This document shows positions 17,735 to 25,948 of a stretch of 64,000 nt of DNA, piece after piece. How positions within the stretch are numbered: the first letter of the stretch is position 1; each line of letters starts with the position of its first letter. The notes under the pieces are model-generated. The model did not search any database. It was not told the origin of the DNA and saw nothing but the letters and a program-made list of their open reading frames with translations. Origin of the DNA: Micromonospora sp. M71_S20. GTDB taxonomy: Bacteria; Actinomycetota; Actinomycetes; Mycobacteriales; Micromonosporaceae. A program made the position numbers and the translations under genes. Where the stretch lies: assembly GCF_003664255.1 (NCBI RefSeq), contig NZ_RCCV01000001.1, forward strand, positions 4,650,001-4,714,000, given 5' to 3'.

Positions 17735-19347
17735 GACGGCGTCTCGGTGAGGTAGCGCTCCCGCAGGGCCACCTTGCGCACCTTGCCCGTGACGGTGACC
17801 GGGATGTCGGCGGAGCGGACCGGCACGACCCGGCGCAGGGTCGCGCCGACGTCCGGGCCGAGCGCGGCCCGGACCCGACCGGTGCGGTCCTCGGCGGGGT
17901 CGACGCCGGCGGCGAGTTCCAGCAGCACGTCGGTGACCACCCCGCCGGCCCCCGAGGTGATCACGACCGTGCAGTCGGTGACGTCCGGGCAGGCGGCGAG
18001 GACGCGCTCCTCGGACAGCGCGGTGTAGAACCACCGCCCGTTTCCGGCGTCGACCGCGTCGACGGCCCGGTCCAGGTGGTGGTAGCGGCCCTCGTCGTCG
18101 GCGTACACCAGGTCGCCGGTCAGGTACCAGCCGCGTCGCCGGGACCGGTACGTGGTGACGGAGTCGTTCCAGTAGCCGCGGAACAGCGACGGCGAGTCGA
18201 CGCCGAGCCAGCCCACCTCGCCGGCCGGCACCGGATCGCCGTCGGCGTCGAGCACGGCGACCCTGGCGAACCGGTAGGGCCGGCCGACGCAGCGGCCGTA
18301 CCGGTCGGTGTCGACGCGGTGGGTGATGTGGAACATCGAGTGCCCCATCTCGCTGGAACCCAGCCCGTCGATGAAGACCGAGCCGGGCACCCGGGTGACG
18401 CCCTCGCGGGTCACCACGTCGCGGGAGCCGACCGCGACCAGCCGGCGCACGTGCGGCTCGTGCGAGCAGTCGCCGGTGTTGAACCACAGCGACACCGAGT
18501 CCAGGTCGTACGCGGACAGGTCGAAGCGGGCCAGCTCCGCCCACGTCACGGAGAACCCGAAGACCCCGTCGGGACGCCAGCGCTGGATCGCCTCCAGCAC
18601 CCGCTCCCCACCCTGCTCGGAGAGCAGGAGCATCTCGGCGGAGTTGCCGAGGGCCTGGTTGACCATGAGCACGGTGGCGGTGTGCGGGGCGGGCAGGGCG
18701 TTGAGGATGCGGCGGGTGCCCTGCGCCTGCGGCATGGCGAGCAGGTGCCGGGTGGCGGCGAACAGGCTGGCGTGCGAGTGCAGCACCGCCTTGGGCACCC
18801 CCGTGGTGCCGGAGGTGTGGGTGATGACCACCGGGTCGTCGGCGTGGTGCCGGTAGTGCTCCGGCGCGGCGGCCGGGTCGCCGGTGCCGGCCTCGGCGGG
18901 CGTGCCGAGCACCGGCACGCCGAGGTCGTGGCCCGCCAGCAGGGCGCGGTGCGCGTCGTCGGCGAGCACGCCGACGCCGCGCAGCCGGCGGACGTACTCG
19001 GCGGCGATCTCGGGACGCAGCCCGCCGTTCACCAGCGCCGGGATCGCGCCGAGCCGGGTCAGCGCGAGGAAGCTGAGCACCATGTCGGCGGCGGCGGTGG
19101 CCCACACGGCGACCGGGTCGCGGGGCTTGATTCCCCGCTCGTGCAGCCAGGCGGCGCGGGCGGCGACCCGCTCGTCGAGCCGGCCCAGCGTGAGCGCCCG
19201 CCCGGCCGGGTGGCCGTCCACGGCGGTGTCGAAGGTGAGGCCCGGCCCGTCCGGGTCGGCGCCGTGGGCCAGCACCCGGGCCAGCACGTTGCCCGCGCCG
19301 ATCCGCTCGTCGGCGGCCAGCACCCCACGCAGTCCCCTGTTCCTCAT
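17731..19347 (-). CDS. ANL-superfamily adenylating enzyme (aryl/acyl-ACP or CoA ligase)
   Basis: 538 residues. The core loop is THTSGTTGVPKAVLHSH near residue 175, the GLGSSEMGHSMFH motif is near 335, YLTGDLVYADDEGRYHHLDR is near 425 and the catalytic C-terminal Lys is in VTVTGKVRKVALRERY. It is coupled on both sides by ATGA overlaps to a KS-like fragment and a ketosynthase. A role in loading a starter acid onto ACP1 or ACP2 is likely from position. A nearby aromatic acid pathway (the mandelate-synthase-like enzyme and E1 subunits) makes a hydroxylated aromatic acid a reasonable substrate (inference). Confidence 0.88.
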   Translation of the reverse strand: MRNRGLRGVLAADERIGAGNVLARVLAHGADPDGPGLTFDTAVDGHPAGRALTLGRLDERVAARAAWLHERGIKPRDPVAVWATAAADMVLSFLALTRLGAIPALVNGGLRPEIAAEYVRRLRGVGVLADDAHRALLAGHDLGVPVLGTPAEAGTGDPAAAPEHYRHHADDPVVITHTSGTTGVPKAVLHSHASLFAATRHLLAMPQAQGTRRILNALPAPHTATVLMVNQALGNSAEMLLLSEQGGERVLEAIQRWRPDGVFGFSVTWAELARFDLSAYDLDSVSLWFNTGDCSHEPHVRRLVAVGSRDVVTREGVTRVPGSVFIDGLGSSEMGHSMFHITHRVDTDRYGRCVGRPYRFARVAVLDADGDPVPAGEVGWLGVDSPSLFRGYWNDSVTTYRSRRRGWYLTGDLVYADDEGRYHHLDRAVDAVDAGNGRWFYTALSEERVLAACPDVTDCTVVITSGAGGVVTDVLLELAAGVDPAEDRTGRVRAALGPDVGATLRRVVPVRSADIPVTVTGKVRKVALRERYLTETPS

Positions 19348-19892
19348 GGTGCGTCTCCTCCCCCCAGCAGCACCGCGACGGCGCCGGTCCCGGGTGCCCC
19401 ACCCGGGAGGCCGTCGTCGGGTGCCTGTTCGATCAGAACCAGCAGCGCCCGGTCGGCGTCGCCGTCGTGCAGCAGCAGCTCGGCCTCCGCGGTGCCCTCG
19501 GCGCGCGGGTCGCCGGTCGGCGCGAGGCAGAGCACCGGCCCGCCGAGGCCCCAGCGGGCGGCCACGTGCCCGGCCACGCTGTTGGGCACCGACTGGAAGA
19601 AGAACAGCGGCCCGGGTCGGCCGCCGCCGGCGACCGTGGCACGCACGTGCGCCGCGCTGGCCCGGTCCCCGGCCGCACTGACCAGCACGACCGCGATCCG
19701 CTCGCCGTCGGGGGCCGGCCGCCGGCCGTACGCCCGGGTCAGGCAGCGCTCGGCGACGGCCGCGACGAGGGGCGGGAAGCTGGAGTGCACGTACCCGGGC
19801 ACCGGCGGCGGCGCCCCGTCGCCCGGCTCAGGCCAGGCCGCCTCGGCCAGCACGGTGAGGCGGCCGGCGGGATGCCCGGCGGTCGGACTCAT
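19344..19892 (-). CDS. Stand-alone ketosynthase-like N-terminal domain protein
   Basis: 182 residues. The sequence GYVHSSFPPLVAAVAERCL, the ALVLVSAAGDRASA-type strand, GPLFFFQSVPNSVAGHVAARW and PVLCLAP resemble the half-size beta-ketoacyl-synthase N-terminal-domain family (pfam13723). Neither the nucleophilic Cys nor the paired His residues are present, so it cannot condense on its own. Such fragments accompany ketosynthases in aryl-polyene and flexirubin clusters. It lies between the altered ketosynthase and the ligase, coupled to both. A structural partner or gatekeeping role is likely but undefined. Confidence 0.72.
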   Translation of the reverse strand: MSPTAGHPAGRLTVLAEAAWPEPGDGAPPPVPGYVHSSFPPLVAAVAERCLTRAYGRRPAPDGERIAVVLVSAAGDRASAAHVRATVAGGGRPGPLFFFQSVPNSVAGHVAARWGLGGPVLCLAPTGDPRAEGTAEAELLLHDGDADRALLVLIEQAPDDGLPGGAPGTGAVAVLLGGGDAP

Positions 19893-20971
19893 GCCGCACC
19901 GACCAGCAGCGCCGTGTTGGCGCCACCGAAGGCGGCGTTGAGGCTCAGCGCGTACCCGGTGGCGGCGGGCCGGGGTGCGTCGCGGACGACGTCCAGCGGG
20001 CAGGCCGGGTCGGGGCCGAGCCAGCCGGCGTTGACGGGCAGTTTCCCGTGCCGCAGGGCGAGCACGGTCACCACCAGTTCCAGCAGGCCGGAGGCCTCCA
20101 GAGCGTGCCCGTGCAGCGCCTTGGTGGAGCTGACCGGGACGCGTGCCGCCGCCGCGCCGAGCGCGGTGCGCAGCGCCGCCGCCTCGGAGGCGTCGCTGTG
20201 GCCGGTGCCGGTGGCGTTGGCGTTGACGTACCCGATCGCCTCCGCTGGCAGCCCGGCCCGGCACAGCGCCGCGGTGACCGCCCGGGCCAGCCCCCGCCCG
20301 CCAGGCTCCGGCTGGCAGGGGTGGAACGCGTCGCCGGACCGGCCCCAGCCGAGCAGGTCGGCGACCGCGCCCCGAGCGACCACCCGCGACTCCAGCACCA
20401 CCGCGGCGACGCCGTCGCCGAGCAGCAGACCGGTGCGGCCGGCGCTGAACGGGCGCACCGCGCCGTCGGTGGCGAGGGCGCGACCGGCGTCGAAGAGCGC
20501 GTACTGGTCCGGCTCGACCAGGTAGCCGGCGGCCACCACCGCCCGGGTGACGTCGCCCCGGCGGATCAGGGCGGCGGCGTCGGCGACCGCGCTGCTGGCC
20601 GAGACGCAGGCGGTGGTGTACGCCCGGGTCGGGCCGGTGAGCCCGGTCCGGGCGGCCAGCCCGGTGGTGAGCGCCGGCACGTGCGCGCCGCCGTGCACCG
20701 CCAGCAGCAGGGCCGTGCCGGCCCGGCGGCCGGCGTCGAGCCCGGCGTCCCGGCAGGCCGCGTCGACCGCCTCGGCGAGTTCGTCGGTCAGGTCGCCGGC
20801 GTCGGACAGGACGGCGGCGGCGTCGACCCGGCGGGGCGTCGTGTCGAAGCGGTCCACCGGCCGGAACGCCGGGGCCCCGGCGAGCACGCCGGCGAGCAGC
20901 GCTTCGGTTCCCCTGCCGAACGCGCTGGTCGCGTGGGCGCCGGTGAGCTGAACGGCCACCCGCTCAGCCAT
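19889..20971 (-). CDS. Ketosynthase with altered catalytic set (Cys-Asn-His)
   Basis: 360 residues, somewhat shorter than FabF. Cys122 in TTACVSASSA is the nucleophile position. The next motif, normally VNAHGTxT, reads YVNANATGTGHSD, so Asn252 replaces the first catalytic His. The second His is kept (His289 in STKALHGHALEASG). The C-terminal NAAFGGANT loop is normal. Loss of the first His should affect decarboxylation of malonyl-ACP and may turn the protein into an acyltransferase, a priming enzyme or a chain-length-factor-like partner for the intact ketosynthase at 16442. It overlaps ACP2 by eight bases. Confidence 0.88.
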   Translation of the reverse strand: MAERVAVQLTGAHATSAFGRGTEALLAGVLAGAPAFRPVDRFDTTPRRVDAAAVLSDAGDLTDELAEAVDAACRDAGLDAGRRAGTALLLAVHGGAHVPALTTGLAARTGLTGPTRAYTTACVSASSAVADAAALIRRGDVTRAVVAAGYLVEPDQYALFDAGRALATDGAVRPFSAGRTGLLLGDGVAAVVLESRVVARGAVADLLGWGRSGDAFHPCQPEPGGRGLARAVTAALCRAGLPAEAIGYVNANATGTGHSDASEAAALRTALGAAAARVPVSSTKALHGHALEASGLLELVVTVLALRHGKLPVNAGWLGPDPACPLDVVRDAPRPAATGYALSLNAAFGGANTALLVGAA

Positions 20972-21209
20972 CGGCGGCGGCGGTCAGGGTGGTCCGGAAG
21001 ACCGCCAGAGCGTCGTCGACGGTGCGGATCCCGGCGAGCTGGTCGTCGGTGAGGTCGAGGCGCCGGTCGAGGCGCTGCTCGACGAGGTGCACCAGCCAGG
21101 CCAGCTCCATGGAGCCGATCCGGTCGCCGACCTCGGCGGCCGGTTTCCCGGCCAGTTCGGCGAGCATGGCCAGCAGGTCGGCCCGTTCCAGCTCGGGCTG
21201 ACCGGCCAT
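20964..21209 (-). CDS. Acyl carrier protein 2 of operon A
   Basis: 81 residues. The phosphopantetheine attachment motif is IGSMELAWLVHLVEQRL with Ser33, a degenerate form of the usual LDSL. Helices 3 and 4 (RLDLTDDQLAGIRTVDDAL) fit the ACP fold. The ATG shares one base with the stop of ACP1 (TGATG). Paired ACPs next to two ketosynthases and a KS-like fragment resemble aryl-polyene-type systems. Its modification would depend on the Sfp-type transferase encoded on the opposite strand at 21491. Confidence 0.85.
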   Translation of the reverse strand: MAGQPELERADLLAMLAELAGKPAAEVGDRIGSMELAWLVHLVEQRLDRRLDLTDDQLAGIRTVDDALAVFRTTLTAAADG

Positions 21210-21475
21210 CAGGCGTTGTCGCTCGTCGCCCCGGCGACCCGGTCGGCGACCATCGTGGTGAACTCGCCGACCGTCATCAGGGCCAGCTTCTCGGACTCGT
21301 CGTCGGCGAACTTCAGGCCGTAGCGGTCCTCCACGCGCACGGCGAGGTCGGCGAGGGCCAGCGATTCCAGGTCCACCCCGGACGGGCCGAGGGTCGTGTC
21401 GTCGTCGAGGCCCTCGACGTCGTAGTTCATGTCCTCGAGCTGCTCGACGACGAAGGCGCGGATCTCGGGTCGCAT
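21209..21475 (-). CDS. Acyl carrier protein 1 of operon A
   Basis: 88 residues. The attachment motif is GVDLESLALADL with Ser38, followed by AVRVEDRYGLKF and VGEFTTMVADRV, a typical acidic ACP. The ATG at 21475 has a GAAAGAGG ribosome binding site that lies inside the 15-base gap to the divergent transferase gene. It is the first gene of operon A, yet there is no room for a promoter in that gap. Transcription must begin inside or beyond the transferase gene. Confidence 0.9.
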   Translation of the reverse strand: MRPEIRAFVVEQLEDMNYDVEGLDDDTTLGPSGVDLESLALADLAVRVEDRYGLKFADDESEKLALMTVGEFTTMVADRVAGATSDNA

Positions 21476-21478
21476 GGT

Positions 21479-21484
21479 TAACCT
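21479..21484 (+). promoter_or_regulatory. -10 element TAACCT for a leaderless phosphopantetheinyl transferase mRNA
   Basis: TAACCT is followed by six bases and the GTG at 21491. No purine-rich ribosome binding site precedes the GTG. The element lies on top of the ACP1 ribosome binding site on the other strand, so the two transcription units compete physically. Confidence 0.4.
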
Positions 21485-21490
21485 CTTTCC

Positions 21491-22333
21491 GTGAGCCAGT
21501 TACCGGTGCCCGGTCGGGACACCGCGTACGTGTGGATCGGTCGGGGCGTCGGCGGTCGGCCGCTCCCGGCCGGGCGGCTGTTGCGGCGGGCGGGTGCCAC
21601 GCTGCTCGGCCGCGCGGAGGCGGAGATCGTGGTGGAGCACGGCCGCGACGGGCGTCCGCTGGTCGCGGTGTCCGGCGCGGGGGCCCGGGTGGAGCTGCCG
21701 GTCAGCGTCAGCCGGGCCGACGGCGTGGTCGCGGTCGCCGCCCGGGCAGCCGGCCCCGTGGGAGTCGACGTGGAGTGGTGCCGCCCGCTGCCCGCGCTGG
21801 CGCTGGCCGGGCGTTGGTTCGCGCCGGCCGAGGCGGCATGGCTGGCCGGGCGCGGCGCCGACGGACGGGCGCGGGACTTCCTGCGGCTGTGGACGGCGAA
21901 GGAGGCCGTGGGCAAGGCGCTCGGGACGGGGCTGCGCGACGGCGGTCTGCGGCGGCTCATGCCGGTGCCCGAAGACCCCGACGGGGCGCTGTGGCCGGTG
22001 CCCGACTCCCCCGACGGCACGCTGCGCCCGCTGCCCGAGGCCGGCGACGGCGGGCTGCGGCAACCGTCCGGGGCCGGGCGGCTGCGCGTCGGGCATCCCC
22101 GGGTGGGCGGGGGCCTGGTCCTGGCGGTCGCGGTGGCCGCCGGCGAGGCGGGGCCGGTCCACGTCGTGCCGATCGGGGCGGTGCCGGTCGGCACGGACGG
22201 ATCGGACGGGGCGGCCGGATCGGTCGGGGCGGCCGGATCGGTCGGGGCGGCGCGGGGCGGCGCTCACGTGGCGGCCGCCCGCAGCGCGTCGGCCGAGCGG
22301 ACCAGCTTGCCGGTGGTGGTACGGGGCAGCTGA
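21491..22333 (+). CDS. Sfp-type 4'-phosphopantetheinyl transferase
   Basis: 280 residues. Family motifs are GVDVEWCRP (residues 91-99, metal ligands Asp93 and Glu95) and LRLWTAKEAVGKALGTGL (131-148, with Glu138 and Lys142). It should convert apo-ACPs to the holo form for both polyketide operons. Residues about 158-198 form a proline/aspartate-rich insert with PVPEDPDGALWPVPDSPDGT-like repetition, and the C-terminus carries a triple SVGAAG repeat, both unusual for the family. The last 70 bases overlap, in antisense, the 3' end of the convergent ligase gene at 22264. The gene is thus embedded between two minus-strand genes. Confidence 0.9.
   Translation: MSQLPVPGRDTAYVWIGRGVGGRPLPAGRLLRRAGATLLGRAEAEIVVEHGRDGRPLVAVSGAGARVELPVSVSRADGVVAVAARAAGPVGVDVEWCRPLPALALAGRWFAPAEAAWLAGRGADGRARDFLRLWTAKEAVGKALGTGLRDGGLRRLMPVPEDPDGALWPVPDSPDGTLRPLPEAGDGGLRQPSGAGRLRVGHPRVGGGLVLAVAVAAGEAGPVHVVPIGAVPVGTDGSDGAAGSVGAAGSVGAARGGAHVAAARSASAERTSLPVVVRGS
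22199..22252 (+). repeat. Three 18-bp tandem repeats inside the phosphopantetheinyl transferase gene
   Basis: Three consecutive copies (22199, 22217, 22235) of an 18-bp unit starting GGATCGG encode the repeated peptide GSDGAA/GSVGAA/GSVGAA. One base differs between copy 1 and copies 2-3. This looks like recent slippage expansion in a dispensable C-terminal tail. Confidence 0.85.
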
Positions 22334-23649
22334 TCCACCAGACGCAGGGTGCGGGGGCGCTTGTAGCCGGCCAACCGCTCGGCGATCAGCTTGTCGAGCA
22401 CCTCCTCCGACAGCGGCCCGTCCGGCTGCACGTAGGCGGTGATCCCGCCGTCGAAGACGACCACGGCGGCGGCGACGCCGGGCAGCTCGGCGACCGTCGC
22501 CTCCACCTCGGTCAGGTCGACCTTCAGGCCGCCGACGGAGACCTGCGAGTCGAGCCGCCCGCGGACGGTGACCAGGCCGGTGTCCGGGTCCACCGCGCCG
22601 GCGTCGCGGGTGCGCAGCCAGCCGTCGGCCCAGCGGGTGGGGTCGCTCAGCCCGACGTACGGTGACGCGGGGCAGCTCACCCACAGCTCGCCGTCGACCT
22701 CGCGGACCTCGATGCCGGGCGCCGGGGCGACCGACGGGCGGTGCCGGCCGTGCAGGTCGGTGCCGATGACGCCGACCTCGGTCATCCCGTACATGTTGCC
22801 CAGCGGTACGCCGTACCGGTCGGTGAAGGCGCGGGCGACGGCGGCCGGCACCAGCTCACCGCCGGTGGTCATCCGCCTGAACTGCGGCAGGGGACCGGCG
22901 GGGCGGGTGGAGGCGAGAAGTCCGATGTGGAACGGGACGCCGAGCACGGTGGCCGGCGAGTCGGCGGCGGCGATCGCGGCCAGCACCGCGTCGCCGGCGA
23001 GCCGCTCCGGCGGCACCAGCTCGACGCCGGCGTGCAGGCCGTAGAGCAGGCCACCGACGAGGCCGAGCACGTGCACCATCGAGGGCAGCAGGATGATCCG
23101 CTCGCCGGGCAGCGCCACGCCGTCGACGCGGGTGTAGCGGCGCACCTCGGCGACCAGGTCTTCGGCGGTACGACCGATCACCTTGGACGGTCCGGTGGAG
23201 CCGGAGCTGAGCTGGATCACCGCGTGCCCGCTGACCGCCGGGCGGTCGGCGTAAGCGGTGACGCCCTCGGTGACGTCGACGAAGACCCGCAGCCCGCCGC
23301 CGCCGGTGCGGACCGGGGCCACGACCACCTGCGGGGTGAGCCGCGCGAGCGCCCGGTCGACCTCGTGGTCGGTGAGCCGGTGGTCGAGCAGGATCGCCTG
23401 CGCCCCGCTGCGCCAGGTGGCCAGCAGGTTCACCACGTACGCCAGCGAGGGCGGCATCCGCAGCGCGGCGGCGCCCCCGGGGCGCAGTCCGGCGGCGCCG
23501 AGGCGGGCCTGCGCGTCGGTCACCAGCCGCCGCAGGGTGCCCCGGTCGACCGGTTCGGGCAGTCGGAGACAAATGTCGGTCGAACGGCCTTCGAGCAGAA
23601 TATCGTCAACCCAGATCGGGTCTGTCGCCGCAGGATTTCCCCTGGTCAC
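22264..23649 (-). CDS. ANL-superfamily acyl-adenylating enzyme
   Basis: 461 residues from the GTG at 23649; the start codon is the least certain point, because no strong ribosome binding site is seen. The core loop is QLSSGSTGPSKVIGRT near residue 150, NMYGMTEVGVIG is near 290, WLRTRDAGAVDPDTGLVTVRGRLD is near 370 and the catalytic Lys is in RTTTGKLVRS near 450. It is shorter than the other two ligases in the window. Its transcript, if not terminated, would run in antisense through the transferase gene and reach ACP1, making it the possible first gene of operon A. Probable role: activation of a starter or side-chain acid. Confidence 0.87.
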   Translation of the reverse strand: MTRGNPAATDPIWVDDILLEGRSTDICLRLPEPVDRGTLRRLVTDAQARLGAAGLRPGGAAALRMPPSLAYVVNLLATWRSGAQAILLDHRLTDHEVDRALARLTPQVVVAPVRTGGGGLRVFVDVTEGVTAYADRPAVSGHAVIQLSSGSTGPSKVIGRTAEDLVAEVRRYTRVDGVALPGERIILLPSMVHVLGLVGGLLYGLHAGVELVPPERLAGDAVLAAIAAADSPATVLGVPFHIGLLASTRPAGPLPQFRRMTTGGELVPAAVARAFTDRYGVPLGNMYGMTEVGVIGTDLHGRHRPSVAPAPGIEVREVDGELWVSCPASPYVGLSDPTRWADGWLRTRDAGAVDPDTGLVTVRGRLDSQVSVGGLKVDLTEVEATVAELPGVAAAVVVFDGGITAYVQPDGPLSEEVLDKLIAERLAGYKRPRTLRLVDQLPRTTTGKLVRSADALRAAAT

Positions 23650-23746
23650 TACCGTTCACCGCCCAGCCTCAACAAGGGCTAAACCGCCCATAAGGTGCGC
23701 CTGTCGGGGTGCTGCGGGGAACCTTACGACGCCGTCCGGACACATA

Positions 23747-23767
23747 GCTAGATGCGAATGGCTAGAT
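23747..23767. repeat. Direct repeat GCTAGAT, 14-bp period
   Basis: GCTAGAT occurs at 23747-23753 and 23761-23767 in a locally AT-richer stretch upstream of the ligase gene at 23649. It could be a regulator site for that promoter. The rest of the 23650-23927 gap shows no gene. Confidence 0.3.
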
Positions 23768-23927
23768 CAGAAAGGGCGGCCGGCCGGATTGCCCACGACC
23801 GGTTCGGCGGGCAGGATCGGGCGCGTACGGCGGCTCAGGGTGACCGCCGGATGACCCATCGTGCGTACGGCGCGAGACGCCCACCGGACGGCCGATGGTG
23901 CTCTTCGAGGGGGATCGTGGAGAGGGG

Positions 23928-24230
23928 TCAGGGTGCCGGTGGGAGGACGACGCGGGCGGTGCGCCGCTCCCCGTCCATCGCGCGCATCGCCCGGGCCAGG
24001 GTGCCTGCGTGCAGCTCGGTCTCGCCGCGCTCGCGCATCAGCTCTGCCACGGCCTCGATCGCCCGCGCCTGCGCCGCCAGGGCCTGGGCGGCGAACACGC
24101 AACCGAGCGGGTCGAAGTGCCCGCTGTCGCGGGCCGGGTTGAGCCGGGCAACCAGGTCGACAACACGCAGGTACCGCTCGACGAGTTCCTGCTCGGCCCG
24201 GGTCAGGGCGGGCAGGTCACGTTCGCTCAT
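23928..24230 (-). CDS. Small hypothetical protein
   Basis: 100 residues, helical, starting SERDLPALTRAEQELVERYL and containing DPLGCVFAAQALAAQARAIEAVAELM. No signal peptide or membrane segment. I do not recognise a family. Codon usage is as in neighbouring genes, which supports a real gene. It lies downstream of operon B in the same direction, 84 bases after the ABM-family gene, and may be co-transcribed with it. A CAGGCT hexamer ends six bases before the ATG and could be a -10 of its own leaderless mRNA. Confidence 0.6.
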   Translation of the reverse strand: MSERDLPALTRAEQELVERYLRVVDLVARLNPARDSGHFDPLGCVFAAQALAAQARAIEAVAELMRERGETELHAGTLARAMRAMDGERRTARVVLPPAP

Positions 24231-24314
24231 CCCCGCAGCCTGCCACCGCCCCCGGCGCCCGGCAGCCCCACCGCGGTGCCGGCGCGCCGCCCCGCGACGC
24301 CCGGACAGGCGGGA

Positions 24315-24704
24315 TCAGGCCGGGGACGTGGCGGGGGTCTGGGCGTGGATGTGGAAGCGCAGCGACCGGGCGTCGGTGAAGCACTCCCGCATCGGCCGCA
24401 CCAGGTCCCGGTGCTCCGGGCTGCGTTCCCACGCCTCGAAGTCGGCCAGGCTCGCCCACTCGCTGGTGATCAGCCACTGCTCCGGGTCGGTCGACGACCG
24501 GCAGACCTGGTCGACGAGGTGCCCCGCAACGCCCCCGGCCACCAGGTGCCGGACCGCCTCGTACGCGGCCAGGAACGCCTCCGTACGCTCGCGCGGCACC
24601 CGCACCAGGAACACCACCCGCGCCCGCTGCCCACCCGCGTCGGCTCCCCGCTGCGCCCCGACCCGGGATCCGACGGGTGTCGTACCGGTGACCTGCTCGC
24701 TCAC
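24315..24704 (-). CDS. Antibiotic biosynthesis monooxygenase (ABM) family protein
   Basis: 129 residues from the GTG that overlaps the chain-length-factor stop (GTGA). The core RARVVFLVRVPRERTEAFLAAYEAV followed by DQVCRSSTDPEQWLITSEWASLADFEAWERSPEH is the dimeric ferredoxin-like ABM fold, as in cofactor-free quinone-forming monooxygenases of aromatic polyketide clusters (ActVA-Orf6, TcmH type). It is the last gene of operon B. Likely role: oxidation of a phenolic ring of the polyketide to a quinone. Confidence 0.85.
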   Translation of the reverse strand: MSEQVTGTTPVGSRVGAQRGADAGGQRARVVFLVRVPRERTEAFLAAYEAVRHLVAGGVAGHLVDQVCRSSTDPEQWLITSEWASLADFEAWERSPEHRDLVRPMRECFTDARSLRFHIHAQTPATSPA

Positions 24705-25948
24705 GGCGTCACTCTCCTCTGCGGCGCGGCCCCGCGCAGGACCAGCGCGCTGTTGAAACCGTCGAAGCCGCGGGCGCAGACCAGCGCCAGCCGGCTGCGC
24801 GGTCGCCGGTGCTCCCGCAGGAAGTCCAGCTCGCAGCCCTCGGCCACCTCGTCCGGCCCGGCGGAGGCCGGCAGCGTGTCGTGGCCGAACGCGAGCAGCG
24901 CGGTGGCCACGTCCAGCGCCGAGCCGCCCTGGTGTGCGCGGCCGGTCAGCGGCTTCTGGGTGCTCACCGGGGGCGGCCGGTCGCCGAAGACGGCGCGCAG
25001 CGCCGTGGCCTCGCTGCGGTCGTAGCGGGGCACGCCGAGCGCGTCGGGCAGCACCACGTCGACCGTCTCCGCCCCGACGCCGGCCCGGTCCAGGGCCAGC
25101 CGCATGGCGCGGGCGTACTGCCCGGGGTCGCCCGCCGTGTCCGGTCCGGTGTGGACGGCGTCGTGGGTGGCGCCCCAACCGGTCACCTCGCCGTACACGC
25201 GGGCGCCCCGCGACAGCGCGTGGCCCAGCTCCTCCACCACGAACACCGCGCCGCCCTCGGCGGGCAGGTAGCCGCTGGCGGCGGCGTCGAACGGCCGGTA
25301 GGCCCGCTCCGGGTCGGCGGAGTCGCTGAGCAGGCCGGAGCGCAGTTGGCAGGCCAGGGCGTACGGGCTCAGCGGGCACTCGGTCGCCCCGGCGATCACC
25401 ACCGGCGTGCCCCGGCGCACCGCCCGCGCGGCGTGCGCCAGACTGTCCAGTCCGCCGGCGGCCTCGGCGACCAGGACCCCGCACGGGCCCTTGAACTGGT
25501 GGTGGATGGAGAGCTGGCCGACGCTGGCCGCGTAGAACCAGGCGATCGACTGGTACGCCCCGACGGTGCGCGACGGCCCGCCCCAGAGCCGTTGCAGCTC
25601 CCGCTGCCCGAACAGGTTCCCGCCGGAGGAACTGGCCAGCGCCACGGCGTAGCCGTACGGGTCGGGGGCCCGCTCGGGCAGGCCGGCGTCGGCCAGCGCC
25701 AGCCGGGTGGCGGCGAAGCCGAGGTGCGTCCACCGGTCGGTCTGCACCAGCCGGCGGTTGTCGGCGTACGCGGCGGCGTCGAAGCCGGGCACCTCCCCGC
25801 CGTGGCGGGTGGGGTAGCCGGCGGGGTCGAACAGGGTGATCGGTCCGGTGCGGCGGGTGCCGGCGAGCACCGTACGCCAGTGCGCGTCCACGCCGATCCC
25901 GCTGGGCGCGACGACGCCGATGCCGGTCACCACGGCCCGCGCAGTCAC
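24701..25948 (-). CDS. Type II PKS chain-length factor (KS-beta) with Ala at the priming-Gln position
   Basis: 415 residues from the GTG overlapping the KS-alpha stop (GTGA). The chain-length region [21 protein letters not shown] and [16 protein letters not shown] (residues 114-150) is like that of spore-pigment KS-beta proteins. The active-site segment reads [17 protein letters not shown]: Ala163 is found where KS-beta proteins normally have the Gln that replaces the ketosynthase Cys (AEQAGGLD). Elsewhere the fold is intact. It forms the heterodimer with the KS-alpha upstream and sets chain length. The Gln is linked to malonyl decarboxylation and acetate priming, so its loss suggests a different priming mode. 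Confidence 0.94.
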   Translation of the reverse strand: MTARAVVTGIGVVAPSGIGVDAHWRTVLAGTRRTGPITLFDPAGYPTRHGGEVPGFDAAAYADNRRLVQTDRWTHLGFAATRLALADAGLPERAPDPYGYAVALASSSGGNLFGQRELQRLWGGPSRTVGAYQSIAWFYAASVGQLSIHHQFKGPCGVLVAEAAGGLDSLAHAARAVRRGTPVVIAGATECPLSPYALACQLRSGLLSDSADPERAYRPFDAAASGYLPAEGGAVFVVEELGHALSRGARVYGEVTGWGATHDAVHTGPDTAGDPGQYARAMRLALDRAGVGAETVDVVLPDALGVPRYDRSEATALRAVFGDRPPPVSTQKPLTGRAHQGGSALDVATALLAFGHDTLPASAGPDEVAEGCELDFLREHRRPRSRLALVCARGFDGFNSALVLRGAAPQRRVTP

